Shown here: one piece after another, positions 1-8,005 of the stretch | Position numbering within the stretch: position 1 is the first letter of the stretch | Layout: each line of letters opens with the position of its first letter | NCBI RefSeq assembly: GCF_011065895.1 | Contig: NZ_JAALCR010000023.1 | Coordinates: 1 to 64,000, forward strand | DNA from: Paludisphaera rhizosphaerae | Lineage (GTDB): Bacteria; Planctomycetota; Planctomycetia; Isosphaerales; Isosphaeraceae | Reading direction: 5' to 3' | Length of the DNA: 64,000 bases | Translations under genes and position numbers: made by a program | The notes under the pieces: model-generated | Databases searched by the model: none | Seen by the model: the letters and a program-made list of their open reading frames with translations, nothing else | What the model was told of the DNA's origin: nothing

Positions 1-234
1 TTCGACCAAGGCCTGCTCGATCACGTTCGCCGGCTGCCACTCCTCGACCCACTCCCGGAGCCGAGCTTCCAACTCCGCCGGATCCTCCTGCGGCAACACG
101 ACGGGCGCTTTCGACCGCATCCCATGCTTCAACGCGTTCATCCGCGCCTTCGCCTTGCCGGCCTCGGTTTTGGGGCCGGTCGACTTCTGAGCGTTCTCAC
201 GATTGGCGCGGATTTGAGCCTCGGTAGCGGGCAT
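1..234 (-). CDS. Partial conserved hypothetical protein with 'NALKHG' motif (C-terminus outside window)
   Basis: An open minus-strand frame starts with ATG at 234 and runs off the left edge of the window, so only the first 78 residues are visible. The protein begins MPATEAQIRANRENAQKSTG and continues with PKTEAGKAKARMNALKHGM. This N-terminal pattern (ANRxNAQKSTGPxTxxGKxxxxxNALKHG) is one I recognise from many short uncharacterised proteins of planctomycetes and other soil bacteria. Its function is unknown; the lysine- and arginine-rich start hints at nucleic-acid binding, but that is inference. It is divergent from the cyclophilin gene, with about 275 bases between them. Confidence 0.75.
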   Translation of the reverse strand, partial: MPATEAQIRANRENAQKSTGPKTEAGKAKARMNALKHGMRSKAPVVLPQEDPAELEARLREWVEEWQPANVIEQALVE

Positions 235-509
235 GGGAGGAGTCTCCTCGATCGTTTCGGTGGGAATGTCACCTGAAAGGGACGATCGCCGCGACGAGGG
301 GGACGATTCCGAATATCGAGACTTTCACGCCCCATGCCGTCCGATGAATCCGGATGTGCGGATGGAACCACCGTGCGACTCGTGGAGCGGCTCGCTCGAC
401 AGGGGGCTTTGGGCCGTGATAGCTTGTCGGGATCGAGTTCCCAGCGCCCGGACGCGAAAAACCTCGGCGGCCCGGGCGATTTGACGACCCGCATTACGGA
501 GACGGCCAC

Positions 510-1097
510 GTGAACGCGACCGGACGCACCCTCTCATTGATCCTCGGCCTTTCCCTGGCCTTCGGCTTGTCGGCCGCTCGCGCCGCCGACAAGTTCCCCC
601 GCGTCGAGCTGGACACCTCCGCGGGCAAGATCGTCCTGGAGCTCAACGCCGACAAGGCCCCGATCAGCGTCGAGAACTTCTTGAAGTACGTCGATGAGGG
701 CTTCTACGCCAACACGACCTTCCATCGGGTCATCCCCGGCTTCATGGTCCAGGGGGGCGCGATCGACGATAAGATGAACGAGAAGCGCGACCCCTCCCAG
801 GGCGTCCACCCGTCGATCAAGAACGAATCGAGCAACGGTCTTTCGAACGCCCGCGGGACCGTGGCCATGGCGCGGACGAACAACCCGGATTCGGCCACCT
901 GCCAGTTCTTCATCAACCACGCCGACAACCCCCGCCTCGACACCTACGGCGGCGGCTACGCGGTCTTCGGCAAGGTGGTTGAGGGGATGGACGTCGTCGA
1001 CGCCATCGCCAAAACTCCGACCACCTCCAAGGGCGGATACGACGACGTTCCGGTCAAGCCGGTGTACATCAAGGCGGTCAAGCGCGTGAACCCGTGA
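510..1097 (+). CDS. Peptidylprolyl isomerase, cyclophilin type, exported
   Basis: Cyclophilin-type prolyl cis-trans isomerase of 195 residues that assists folding of secreted proteins. Residues 1-26 form a signal peptide (hydrophobic LSLILGLSLAFGL, cleavage after ARA). The catalytic core shows FHRVIPGFMVQGG at 71-83, with the conserved F-H-R and F-M-x-Q residues, and later CQFFIN. Length is normal for a bacterial periplasmic cyclophilin plus leader. The start is a GTG at 510, chosen because CGGAGAC lies about seven bases upstream and the signal peptide begins there. It stands alone, followed by the ferredoxin gene after about 140 bases. Confidence 0.93.
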   Translation: MNATGRTLSLILGLSLAFGLSAARAADKFPRVELDTSAGKIVLELNADKAPISVENFLKYVDEGFYANTTFHRVIPGFMVQGGAIDDKMNEKRDPSQGVHPSIKNESSNGLSNARGTVAMARTNNPDSATCQFFINHADNPRLDTYGGGYAVFGKVVEGMDVVDAIAKTPTTSKGGYDDVPVKPVYIKAVKRVNP

Positions 1098-1239
1098 CGC
1101 CGCCATGTCGCCCGGGCTTCCAGCTTCCCTTGACCCCCGGGGACGCCGTCCCATAAGATTGCGAACTTAGAGGGTTGCGACCATGGCGTCGCCGCCCTCG
1201 GTTTACATATAACGTTCGCGCTGCTGGAGGTTCCTGGAA

Positions 1240-1545
1240 ATGGCTCACGTGGTCGCCGAGCCCTGCTTCGATTGCAAGTATACCGATTGCGTGGTGGTCT
1301 GCCCCGTCGACTGCTTCTACGAGGGGGCCCAGATGCTGTACATCCACCCCGACGAATGCATCGATTGCGAGGCCTGCGTCCCCGAGTGCCCCGTCGAGGC
1401 CATCTTCCACGAGGACAACCTGCCGGAAGAGTGGAAGGAATTCACCCCACTCAACGCCGACATGTCCAAGCAGAGCCCGAACATCAACGAGAAGAAGGAC
1501 GCCCTGGAAGCTCCCGACTGCGACACCAGCCGCAAGCGGTCCTGA
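1240..1545 (+). CDS. fdxA: Ferredoxin, 3Fe-4S/4Fe-4S (FdxA type)
   Basis: Small soluble electron carrier of 101 residues. Cysteines at 9, 17, 21 and 50 and at 21, 40, 43 and 46 give the layout of seven-iron ferredoxins: one 3Fe-4S and one 4Fe-4S cluster, with the second motif [12 protein letters not shown]. There are extra cysteines at 12 and 25. The acidic C-terminal tail after residue 60 ([14 protein letters not shown]) is typical of the FdxA branch. CTGGAGG about ten bases before the ATG supports the start. It is monocistronic, convergent with the MFS gene, and separated from it by a hairpin. The redox partner cannot be told from context. Confidence 0.92.
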   Translation: MAHVVAEPCFDCKYTDCVVVCPVDCFYEGAQMLYIHPDECIDCEACVPECPVEAIFHEDNLPEEWKEFTPLNADMSKQSPNINEKKDALEAPDCDTSRKRS

Positions 1546-1567
1546 CGCCTCCGACCCTCGTTCCGAC

Positions 1568-2872
1568 TCATGAACGACCCCGAGGACTCCCCTCGGGGTC
1601 GTTCCATGCGCGGACGGCCAGCAGCACGAGCCCCGCCGCCAGGCAGACCAGGGCCGAAGTGGTCATCACCGGGCGCAGTCCCCAGAGGCTCGCCGCGCGG
1701 CCCGTCCAGAGGGCTCCCAGCGGCACCGAGCCGGAGAAGACGACCATCCAGACCCCCATGATTCGCCCTCGGAGCCGGTCCGGGATGGTGAGCTGGATGA
1801 GCGTCTGGGTCGACGAATAGAAGAAAGCCGCCCCGAACCAGGCCCCGAACAGGCACCCGCCGCCGCAGACCAGCCGGGCCAGCTCCGGCCAGTCGGGGGA
1901 CGTCCAGAGCGGATAGAGCGAGGCGGCCAGCAGAAAGAGCGAGAACCAGATCATCCCGAAGGCGATCATCCGCTCCTTGCGGACGCCGTCCCCCATTCTC
2001 GCCACGGTCAGGGCCCCGACGGTCGCCCCGGCCCCGCCGCAAGCCAGCAGGACGCTATAGCCGCCGACGTCGACGCCGATGATCCTCTGGGCGAAGACCG
2101 GCATCATGGCCTCGTACCCCATCCCCACCAGGCCGAAGAACCCCATCAGGGCCAGGTGGAAGGAGACCCTGGGCTCCCCCTTGAGGTAAGCCAGGCCCGC
2201 CAGGACGTCGTTGACCGCCGCGCCCCGGCCGCCGGGAGTCCGCGTCCGCGCGGCTGTCCGGATCGCCAGGACGGAGCCGATCGCCGCGAGGTAGCTGACC
2301 GCGTTCAGGGTGAAGCACCCCGCCGCCCCCAGCGTCGCAAAGCCGATCCCGGCCAGCGCCGGACCGATCACCCGCGTCGCGTTGAACAGGCCCGAGTTCA
2401 AGGCGATGGCGTTCGTCAGGTTCTTCGAACCGACGAGTTCGTAGAGGAAGATCTGGCGGCTGGGCAGTTCAAAAGTCACGCAGATCCGGGCCGTCGCCAG
2501 GATCAGAGCCATCTGCCAGAACGAGATCGCGTCCAGGTGGACGAGCGTCGCCAGCACGACCGCGCAGGCCATCTGGCAGACTTCCATCGCCAGGATCATC
2601 GCTCTTGGGGCGACACGATCCGAAATCGCACCGGCGAAGAGGCCGACGACCAGGCCCGGCATCAGGTTGGCCATCTCCAGCAGCCCCAGCCGGTCGGTCG
2701 AGCCGGTCTGCTCGTTCACCAGCCAGCGCACGGCCGCCGCCTGAAGCCAGGTCCCGATCAGGCTGATCCCCTGGCCCATGAAAAAGAGCCGGTAATTCCG
2801 GATCGAGAGCGACTCGAACATCCCCCGCCGAGGCGTCGAGGGGACCTCGGCGGGCGAGGCCTCGGCCGTCAT
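1568..2872 (-). CDS. MFS transporter, MFS_3/EntS-like exporter
   Basis: Major facilitator protein of 434 residues with about 11-12 hydrophobic segments. The N-terminus (SIRNYRLFFMGQGISLIGTW) is the hallmark of the MFS_3 group, which includes EntS-type siderophore exporters. The RDRLRGRIMGVWM-like segment (PDRLRGRIMGVW) around residue 360 is also typical. The substrate cannot be told. Its ATG overlaps the stop codon of the upstream NCS1-like permease gene by four bases (ATGA), so the two are translationally coupled. The final dozen residues (NDPEGSPRGRS) are encoded by the terminator hairpin. Confidence 0.88.
   Translation of the reverse strand: MTAEASPAEVPSTPRRGMFESLSIRNYRLFFMGQGISLIGTWLQAAAVRWLVNEQTGSTDRLGLLEMANLMPGLVVGLFAGAISDRVAPRAMILAMEVCQMACAVVLATLVHLDAISFWQMALILATARICVTFELPSRQIFLYELVGSKNLTNAIALNSGLFNATRVIGPALAGIGFATLGAAGCFTLNAVSYLAAIGSVLAIRTAARTRTPGGRGAAVNDVLAGLAYLKGEPRVSFHLALMGFFGLVGMGYEAMMPVFAQRIIGVDVGGYSVLLACGGAGATVGALTVARMGDGVRKERMIAFGMIWFSLFLLAASLYPLWTSPDWPELARLVCGGGCLFGAWFGAAFFYSSTQTLIQLTIPDRLRGRIMGVWMVVFSGSVPLGALWTGRAASLWGLRPVMTTSALVCLAAGLVLLAVRAWNDPEGSPRGRS
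1572..1604. terminator. Hairpin between convergent ferredoxin and MFS genes
   Basis: Perfect 14-base inverted repeat (GAACGACCCCGAGG and its complement) with a five-base loop. It lies 27 bases after the ferredoxin stop and inside the last codons of the MFS gene on the other strand, so it could terminate transcription from both sides. No long T-run follows on the plus strand. Confidence 0.6.
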
Positions 2873-4263
2873 GGCTGGGCCTTCGCGGGCGGCGAGAGGA
2901 GTTGGTAGAGCATGACCGACGCAGAGGCGCCCAGGAACGACGCGGGTGGGAATGACGCGGGCCAGGCGTTGCCCACCGTCTGAGCCAAGATCGGCGACAG
3001 CCCGAAGAGCACCCCGACGCCCCAGGCGACGAGCCCAGAGGTCGACCAGCCCGGACGTATTGAGGTGGGCTGTCGGCGGGACTCGGCCACAAGCAGACCC
3101 GCCAGCGGAGCGAAGAAAGCCCCGGAGACCTCGGCGATCGTCTCAATGCGGTGCGCCAGGCCTAACGCTCCGGGGATGAAGAGGATGAGGAACCCGAGTA
3201 ATGCGCTGTCTGGATTGCCGAGCGCCGGCCAGTGACGGCGGAACCGGCTTCGTAAGAGATCCGCCGCGTAAACCGCCGGGGCCAGTGAGGCCAGGCCGAA
3301 CAACAGCAACAGCCCACCGCCGGCCCATGGTCCGAAGGTCTGGCTCGTCAGAGCCGCTCGGATCGAACCGCCCGCGCCGATCGCCGCCAGAATCGAGGCC
3401 GCCAGAAACGCAACCGCCCCCGATCCCAGGAAGCCGACGAGCCCGCCCATCCGCACGTCGCGACGATCCCTGACCGCCCCTCCCCATTCGACGGCCATCA
3501 GGAGTGGAAAAGCTAGCGCGGAGAAGACGTACTGGAACAGATGCAGGTCCAGGAGCGTTCCCCCAGCGGTTCGCCCTCCCCACGGGACTCCTCTCCAGAC
3601 GGCCCAGCCGGCCGCACCGGCGAGCAGAAGCCCCGCGAACGGCCAGTAGATCTTCATCATCGCCACGATCGCGCCCGTCAGGTTGACCCCGACGGCCGAG
3701 ACGATGATGAACGTCCAGAACGCCAGCGCGGTCAGGACGAGCGGTCCTTCCGGCCTCGCCGCCACTGGTTCCAGCAATCCCCAGGCGACGAGGCCGTCGA
3801 GGGTCATCCGCACCGAGTACCCGATCGCGACCGATCCCCAGACGGCCGCGAACAGGCCGTAAAGCACTCCGGCGAGCCATTCGGCGCCGTCGGCTCCCAA
3901 AGCTCCGGCCGCGACGACCGGGAGCCGCTTCCGCTCGCGAAGGCCGAGGCCGGCGAGGGGGCGGTAAATCAGCGCGTAGCCGATCAGAAGAGTGATGCAG
4001 GCCGTTGTCCAGCGAACCAGGATCGTACTCGACGCTCCGGCCTGGCCGAAGCCGTCCAGCAGGGGGAACCAGACGACGACGCCCAGGAAGGCCGGGGCGA
4101 GGGTGGTCGCCCAGCCGTGGGGCTTCGGCGTCGGCGCGTCGAGCAGCTCGCGGACGACGGGGGGGAGTTCGCGCGGGGAGGCTTCGGTTGATGTTGGAGA
4201 GGTCACGGTCGTCGTCGGTCCGGGGCCTTGAGTCGTCGCGGCGGAAAGGACATAGTCTACCAT
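2869..4263 (-). CDS. NCS1-like (purine/cytosine permease-related) membrane protein
   Basis: Membrane protein of 464 residues with roughly 12 hydrophobic segments after a 45-residue soluble N-terminus rich in Thr, Ser and Pro. The segment RDRRDVRMGGLVG matches, in position and wording, RDANDVKMGGLIG in the permease encoded at 5540-6907. The two are therefore diverged paralogues of the NCS1/cytosine-permease type. Start chosen at 4263 (MVDYVLSAATT), because the frame upstream runs antisense through the divergent VIT1 gene. It is the first gene of a two-gene operon with the MFS exporter. It is more diverged than its paralogue, so a transport role is inferred and the substrate is unknown. Confidence 0.72.
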   Translation of the reverse strand: MVDYVLSAATTQGPGPTTTVTSPTSTEASPRELPPVVRELLDAPTPKPHGWATTLAPAFLGVVVWFPLLDGFGQAGASSTILVRWTTACITLLIGYALIYRPLAGLGLRERKRLPVVAAGALGADGAEWLAGVLYGLFAAVWGSVAIGYSVRMTLDGLVAWGLLEPVAARPEGPLVLTALAFWTFIIVSAVGVNLTGAIVAMMKIYWPFAGLLLAGAAGWAVWRGVPWGGRTAGGTLLDLHLFQYVFSALAFPLLMAVEWGGAVRDRRDVRMGGLVGFLGSGAVAFLAASILAAIGAGGSIRAALTSQTFGPWAGGGLLLLFGLASLAPAVYAADLLRSRFRRHWPALGNPDSALLGFLILFIPGALGLAHRIETIAEVSGAFFAPLAGLLVAESRRQPTSIRPGWSTSGLVAWGVGVLFGLSPILAQTVGNAWPASFPPASFLGASASVMLYQLLSPPAKAQP

Positions 4264-4290
4264 GACCGCCGTCCCGGTCGGAGGAGCCCG

Positions 4291-5433
4291 ATGAGAAGGG
4301 AGCGCAGCCTGGCGTCGCGAATCCTCGTTTACGCCTGGGCCGCGCCGACGACGCTGGTCGGCCTCCTCGCCGGCGCCCTGACCCTGGCGACGGGCGGCCG
4401 AGGGCGCGTCCGCCAGGGAGTGCTCGAATTCCACGGCGGATTTTCCACCTGGCTCGCGACGAAGCTCGGCTTCGGCGCCATGACGCTGGGCCACGTCATC
4501 ATCGGCTACGACGCCTGGTGGCTCGACGAGTTGCGCCCCCACGAACAGGTCCACGTCCGGCAGGTCGAGCGCTGGGGGGGAGCGTTCATCCCGGCTTATT
4601 TCGCCGCCAGCCTGATCGCCTGGTCGAAGGGTGGGCATTACTACTACGACAACTGGTTCGAGGTCGACGCTCGAACCCGGAGCGCCCCGCAGATGGACGG
4701 CTTTGACCCCGAGCGTGCGGACGACGATCGGTCTTCCGGCAACGACCGGACCCACGCCGAGGAGCACTTCCTCGCCGGGGACGCCGTGCGCGACGTGGTC
4801 ATCGGCATGGCCGACGGCCTGACGGTCCCCTTCGCACTGGCGGCCGGCTTGACGGGGGCCGTGCAGGGGAACGGCCTGATCGTGACGGCGGGGCTCGCCG
4901 AGGTCGCCGCCGGCTCGATCGCGATGGGCCTGGGAGGATACCTGGCCGCCCGGGGAGAGGCCGACTACTACGACCGCGAACGTCGCCGCGAGGTGAGCGA
5001 GGTGGTCAACTTCCCCCAGCTGGAGGAGGCGGAGACGATCGCGATCTTTGAGGAATACGGCCTGAACCCCTATCAGATCGAGCCGATCCTCGACGCGTTT
5101 CGCGACCGTCCCGAAGCCTGGGTCGACTTCATGATGCGGTTCGAACTGGGGTTGGAGCGGCCGGCCTCCAACCGGGCGCTGGTCAGCGCGGCGACGATCG
5201 GGGGCTCGTACATCGTCGGCGGGTTGATCCCGCTGGGCCCTTACATGCTGATGCAGTCGACGTACGGGGCGCTGGCGGTCTCGGTTGTCGTGACCTTGCT
5301 GGCGCTTTTGATTTTCGGATACGTCAAGGGGCGGATCACCGGCCTGAGGCCGTTCCGGGGGGCGTTGGAGACCGCGACGATCGGCGGGCTGGCGGCCCTG
5401 GCGGCATTCCTGATCGCCCGGAGTTTCTCCTGA
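4291..5433 (+). CDS. VIT1/CCC1-family metal transporter fused to N-terminal HEXXH membrane domain
   Basis: 380 residues in two parts. Residues about 10-125 form a small membrane domain with a hydrophobic stretch (APTTLVGLLAGALTLA), an HEQVH motif at 84-88 and the ending YYYDNWFEVDAR. From about 153 on, the sequence matches VIT1/CCC1 iron-manganese transporters: HFLAGDAVRDVVIGMADGLT, then GLAEVAAGSIAMGLGGYLAA, a charged cytosolic loop with EEAETIAIFEEYG, and two or three C-terminal helices. The start at 4291 has GGAGGA six bases upstream. It is divergent from the NCS1-like gene with 27 bases between. In my knowledge these halves normally occur as separate proteins. Metal export or storage is inferred from the C-terminal family. 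Confidence 0.85.
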   Translation: MRRERSLASRILVYAWAAPTTLVGLLAGALTLATGGRGRVRQGVLEFHGGFSTWLATKLGFGAMTLGHVIIGYDAWWLDELRPHEQVHVRQVERWGGAFIPAYFAASLIAWSKGGHYYYDNWFEVDARTRSAPQMDGFDPERADDDRSSGNDRTHAEEHFLAGDAVRDVVIGMADGLTVPFALAAGLTGAVQGNGLIVTAGLAEVAAGSIAMGLGGYLAARGEADYYDRERRREVSEVVNFPQLEEAETIAIFEEYGLNPYQIEPILDAFRDRPEAWVDFMMRFELGLERPASNRALVSAATIGGSYIVGGLIPLGPYMLMQSTYGALAVSVVVTLLALLIFGYVKGRITGLRPFRGALETATIGGLAALAAFLIARSFS

Positions 5434-5539
5434 GCCTGGGGGTTTGGGTAGTCCCTTGACAGCGCCTTCCGGGCGGCTTCTACTGCACCGTCGTCGCCAC
5501 CGTCCCGCCTCCCCACGTCCAGACGATTCGAAGGCCGTC

Positions 5540-6907
5540 ATGAGCACAGAAACCATCCCGACGTCGAGCCCGCTCCCCGACTACATCGCCAGCGCGACGC
5601 CCAATCCGCCGGCGAACCGGGCGCCCTGGTATTCGAACACCGCGCCGACGTTCGCGGGGATCTTCCTCTGGTTCGTCTTCTGGAATTCGATGTCGGGCAA
5701 CGGCCTGAGCGTCGGCGGCCTGTTGGCGAGCCTGGGCGGCGTGGTCGTCGGCGCCCTGATCTGCCACTTCCTCTTCTACCTGGCGCCCGGCCTGCTCGGC
5801 ATGAAGACGGGCCTGCCTCTTTATGTGGTGGGAACGTCGACCTTCGGCGCGATCGGCGGGCTGATCATGCCGGGCTTCCTGATGGGAGCGCTCCAGTTCG
5901 GCTGGCTGGGGGTTAACGCCTACGGCTCGGCCGACGCCTTGATGCAGGGCTTCGGCGGCGACAAGAACATGTTCTACGCCCTGGCGGTGGTCTGGACGGT
6001 CGTCGCGGCGTTCGTCGGACTGAAAGGCATTCAGTACGTCGCCAAGGTCGCGACGTTTCTGCCGATCATCCCGCTGGTCGTCCTGATCGTCGGCCTGGCC
6101 TACTTCGGGGCGTCGGCGTTCAGCTACAAGCCCGGCGTGGTCGTCGAGGGGAGCAGCGGCGGGATGGCGGCCCTCTTCGGCATGATCGGCGCGATCGTCG
6201 GCTTCTTCGGCACGGCCGGCGCGGCGGGCGTCGACTTCGGCACCAACAGCCGAGACGCCAACGACGTCAAGATGGGCGGCCTGATCGGCGTGGTGGTCGC
6301 CATCATCCTGACGGCCGGGATCTCGCTCCTGGTCGTCGCCGGCGCCCGCGCCACCGGCGCGATCCCGGAGACCGAGAACCTGATGACCGCGGCCCTGAAC
6401 GTGAAGCTCACGGGCGGCCTGTACAAGGCGATCATGATCGGCCTGACGCTGGCCTCGTTCCCGGGCGCCTGCTTCTCGTCGTTCATCGCGGCGAACAGCT
6501 TCAAGACGGTCATGCCGAAGGTGAACCCGCTGGTCTCGGTCGGGATCGGCACCGTGGTCAGCATTATCCTGGCTGTGACGGGGCTGGCCGCGAACTTGCC
6601 GAGCGTCTTCGGCATCATCGGCGCCTCGTTCGGCCCAATCTGCGGCGCCATGACGGCCGACTACATCTTGAACGGCTATCGCTGGAGCGGCCCCCGCGCC
6701 GGCTTCAACCCGGCCGGCTGGGTGGCCTGGGCGGTTGGCTTCTTCGTCGGCGTCATGCCCAACCTGCACGCCGTCGCCCCGGCGATCCCGGCCGTCCCCG
6801 CCGCGCCGGTGGCCGCCTACATCGTCGGCTTCATCCTCTACTACGTCCTCTACACGGCCGGCCTCAAGACGCCCGTGCTGGACATGCCTCAGCGGATCGA
6901 CGTCTGA
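5540..6907 (+). CDS. Purine-cytosine permease-like transporter (NCS1 family)
   Basis: 455-residue inner-membrane transporter with about 12 hydrophobic helices. The N-terminal segment (NRAPWYSNTAPTFAGIFLWF) and the sequence GLPLYVVGTSTFGAIGG in helix 3 resemble NCS1 nucleobase permeases such as CodB. RDANDVKMGGLIG lies in the middle. Start chosen at 5540 (MSTETIPTSS), because the 32 in-frame residues upstream look non-coding (LLLHRRRHRPASP). It lies 106 bases after the VIT1 fusion on the same strand. The ligand is not predictable; nucleobases, hydantoins or other small heterocycles are transported by family members. Confidence 0.82.
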   Translation: MSTETIPTSSPLPDYIASATPNPPANRAPWYSNTAPTFAGIFLWFVFWNSMSGNGLSVGGLLASLGGVVVGALICHFLFYLAPGLLGMKTGLPLYVVGTSTFGAIGGLIMPGFLMGALQFGWLGVNAYGSADALMQGFGGDKNMFYALAVVWTVVAAFVGLKGIQYVAKVATFLPIIPLVVLIVGLAYFGASAFSYKPGVVVEGSSGGMAALFGMIGAIVGFFGTAGAAGVDFGTNSRDANDVKMGGLIGVVVAIILTAGISLLVVAGARATGAIPETENLMTAALNVKLTGGLYKAIMIGLTLASFPGACFSSFIAANSFKTVMPKVNPLVSVGIGTVVSIILAVTGLAANLPSVFGIIGASFGPICGAMTADYILNGYRWSGPRAGFNPAGWVAWAVGFFVGVMPNLHAVAPAIPAVPAAPVAAYIVGFILYYVLYTAGLKTPVLDMPQRIDV

Positions 6908-6933
6908 GCGTCGTCCGACGAGCCGACCCAAAC

Positions 6934-6969
6934 GCAAGGGGCCGGGGGGAAGACCCTCGGCCCTTTCGC
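6934..6969. terminator. GC-rich hairpin downstream of permease gene
   Basis: Imperfect inverted repeat built from AAGGGGCCGGGGG and CCCTCGGCCCCTTT with a short loop. It lies 27 bases after the permease stop and just before the end of the convergent export-protein gene, so it is placed to stop both transcripts. Confidence 0.5.
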
Positions 6970-6979
6970 ATGCGCTCGA

Positions 6980-7723
6980 TCAACGCCCCAGCAGCGTGGC
7001 GATCATGCTGGGCGGCCGCGTGCCCGGGACGACGATGCGGTCGCCGGGGAAGAGCTGGTAGTTGGTGAGGGTCTCGCCGCGCTCCTTGATGCCGCACCAG
7101 TCGATCTGGAGGACCTGCTCGGGGCCGCCGTTGGGGTGAGGGCGTGAGAGATACGCCTTCTCCGGCAGGCTGTTCGACTTGAGGCCGGCCTTGAGGATCG
7201 CGTCGAGGACCGTCTCGTTCCCCTTGAGTGGGAAGGCGCCCTCAGAGGCGACGGTCCCCATCACGTAGTAATACTTGCTCTGCGAGTTGCTGATCCGGGC
7301 CGAGACGCGGTAGGGCTCGGTCGGCTTCTGGCCCCGGCTGAGGGCTTCCAGCATGAGCTGCTCGGCGACCTTCGCCTCGATCTGTTCGAGCGTCAGGCCG
7401 GCGACGTAGACGTCGCCGTAAAGGCCCAGGTCGATCACGCCGTCAGGCTGGACGGTGAACGAGCCGATGGTCCAGTCGGAGAGGCTCGGTTTGACCGTCA
7501 CGTCGAGTTCGTCGGGGGGCTCGACGACGTAACGGGGCATCGACGTCTTTTCCAGCTCGCGGGGCTGGTCAGGGTCGATTACGCCGCGAATGGGGACGCG
7601 GTCGGCCTCTTTCCGGGACTTCAGCGACGAGCAGCCGGGCTGCGCGGCCAGCAAGGCTGCGGTCGTCCCGACGACGATCGTCGCCCGTCCGAGGCTGGGG
7701 GCCTTCGGCGTCCGTGCGTCCAT
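6980..7723 (-). CDS. Polysaccharide export outer-membrane protein, Wza-like
   Basis: 247-residue protein of the polysaccharide biosynthesis/export family, which forms outer-membrane channels for capsule or exopolysaccharide. A hydrophobic leader (ATIVVGTTAALLAAQPGC) ends at Cys31, a possible but imperfect lipobox. Then come the Poly_export domain (YVVEPPDELDVTVKP, FTVQPDGVIDLGLYGDVYVA) and an SLBB-like region (YYVMGTVASEGAFPLKG). It ends LFPGDRIVVPGTR. The start at 7723 has AGAGGTGA seven bases upstream and drops 13 residues from the longest frame. There is no co-polymerase gene beside it in this window; the neighbours are a divergent phosphodiesterase/ACP pair. Confidence 0.85.
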   Translation of the reverse strand: MDARTPKAPSLGRATIVVGTTAALLAAQPGCSSLKSRKEADRVPIRGVIDPDQPRELEKTSMPRYVVEPPDELDVTVKPSLSDWTIGSFTVQPDGVIDLGLYGDVYVAGLTLEQIEAKVAEQLMLEALSRGQKPTEPYRVSARISNSQSKYYYVMGTVASEGAFPLKGNETVLDAILKAGLKSNSLPEKAYLSRPHPNGGPEQVLQIDWCGIKERGETLTNYQLFPGDRIVVPGTRPPSMIATLLGR

Positions 7724-8005
7724 GTGCCAGTCACCTCTGAGGAAGGCCGAAGGCGATTCCATCCGTGTTGCGTCAGCGCAGGTCGCGTCTCAGGAGGGCG
7801 GCCCAGCGTCGCTGAAAGTCGGGATCGGCCAGGAGCGGCGAGGGCCTCGAAGGAAACTCGGCGTTGACGAAAGAATCCCGGAAGGCTAGTGTCCGACCGC
7901 CTCGAATTCGGATTTCGGCCCGTCGAATCGGCAAGGACGGCGACTTCGGCGGATCCCCTGGGATCGGGCCGGCCGGAACCGCGAGGCAAGCCGAGGCGTC
8001 TGCCC

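Noticed and set aside
4264-5556. Upstream extension of the NCS1-like gene to 5556
   Set aside because: It would run antisense through the VIT1 fusion; the residues look like random Arg/Gly/Asp sequence and the transporter start at 4263 is natural.
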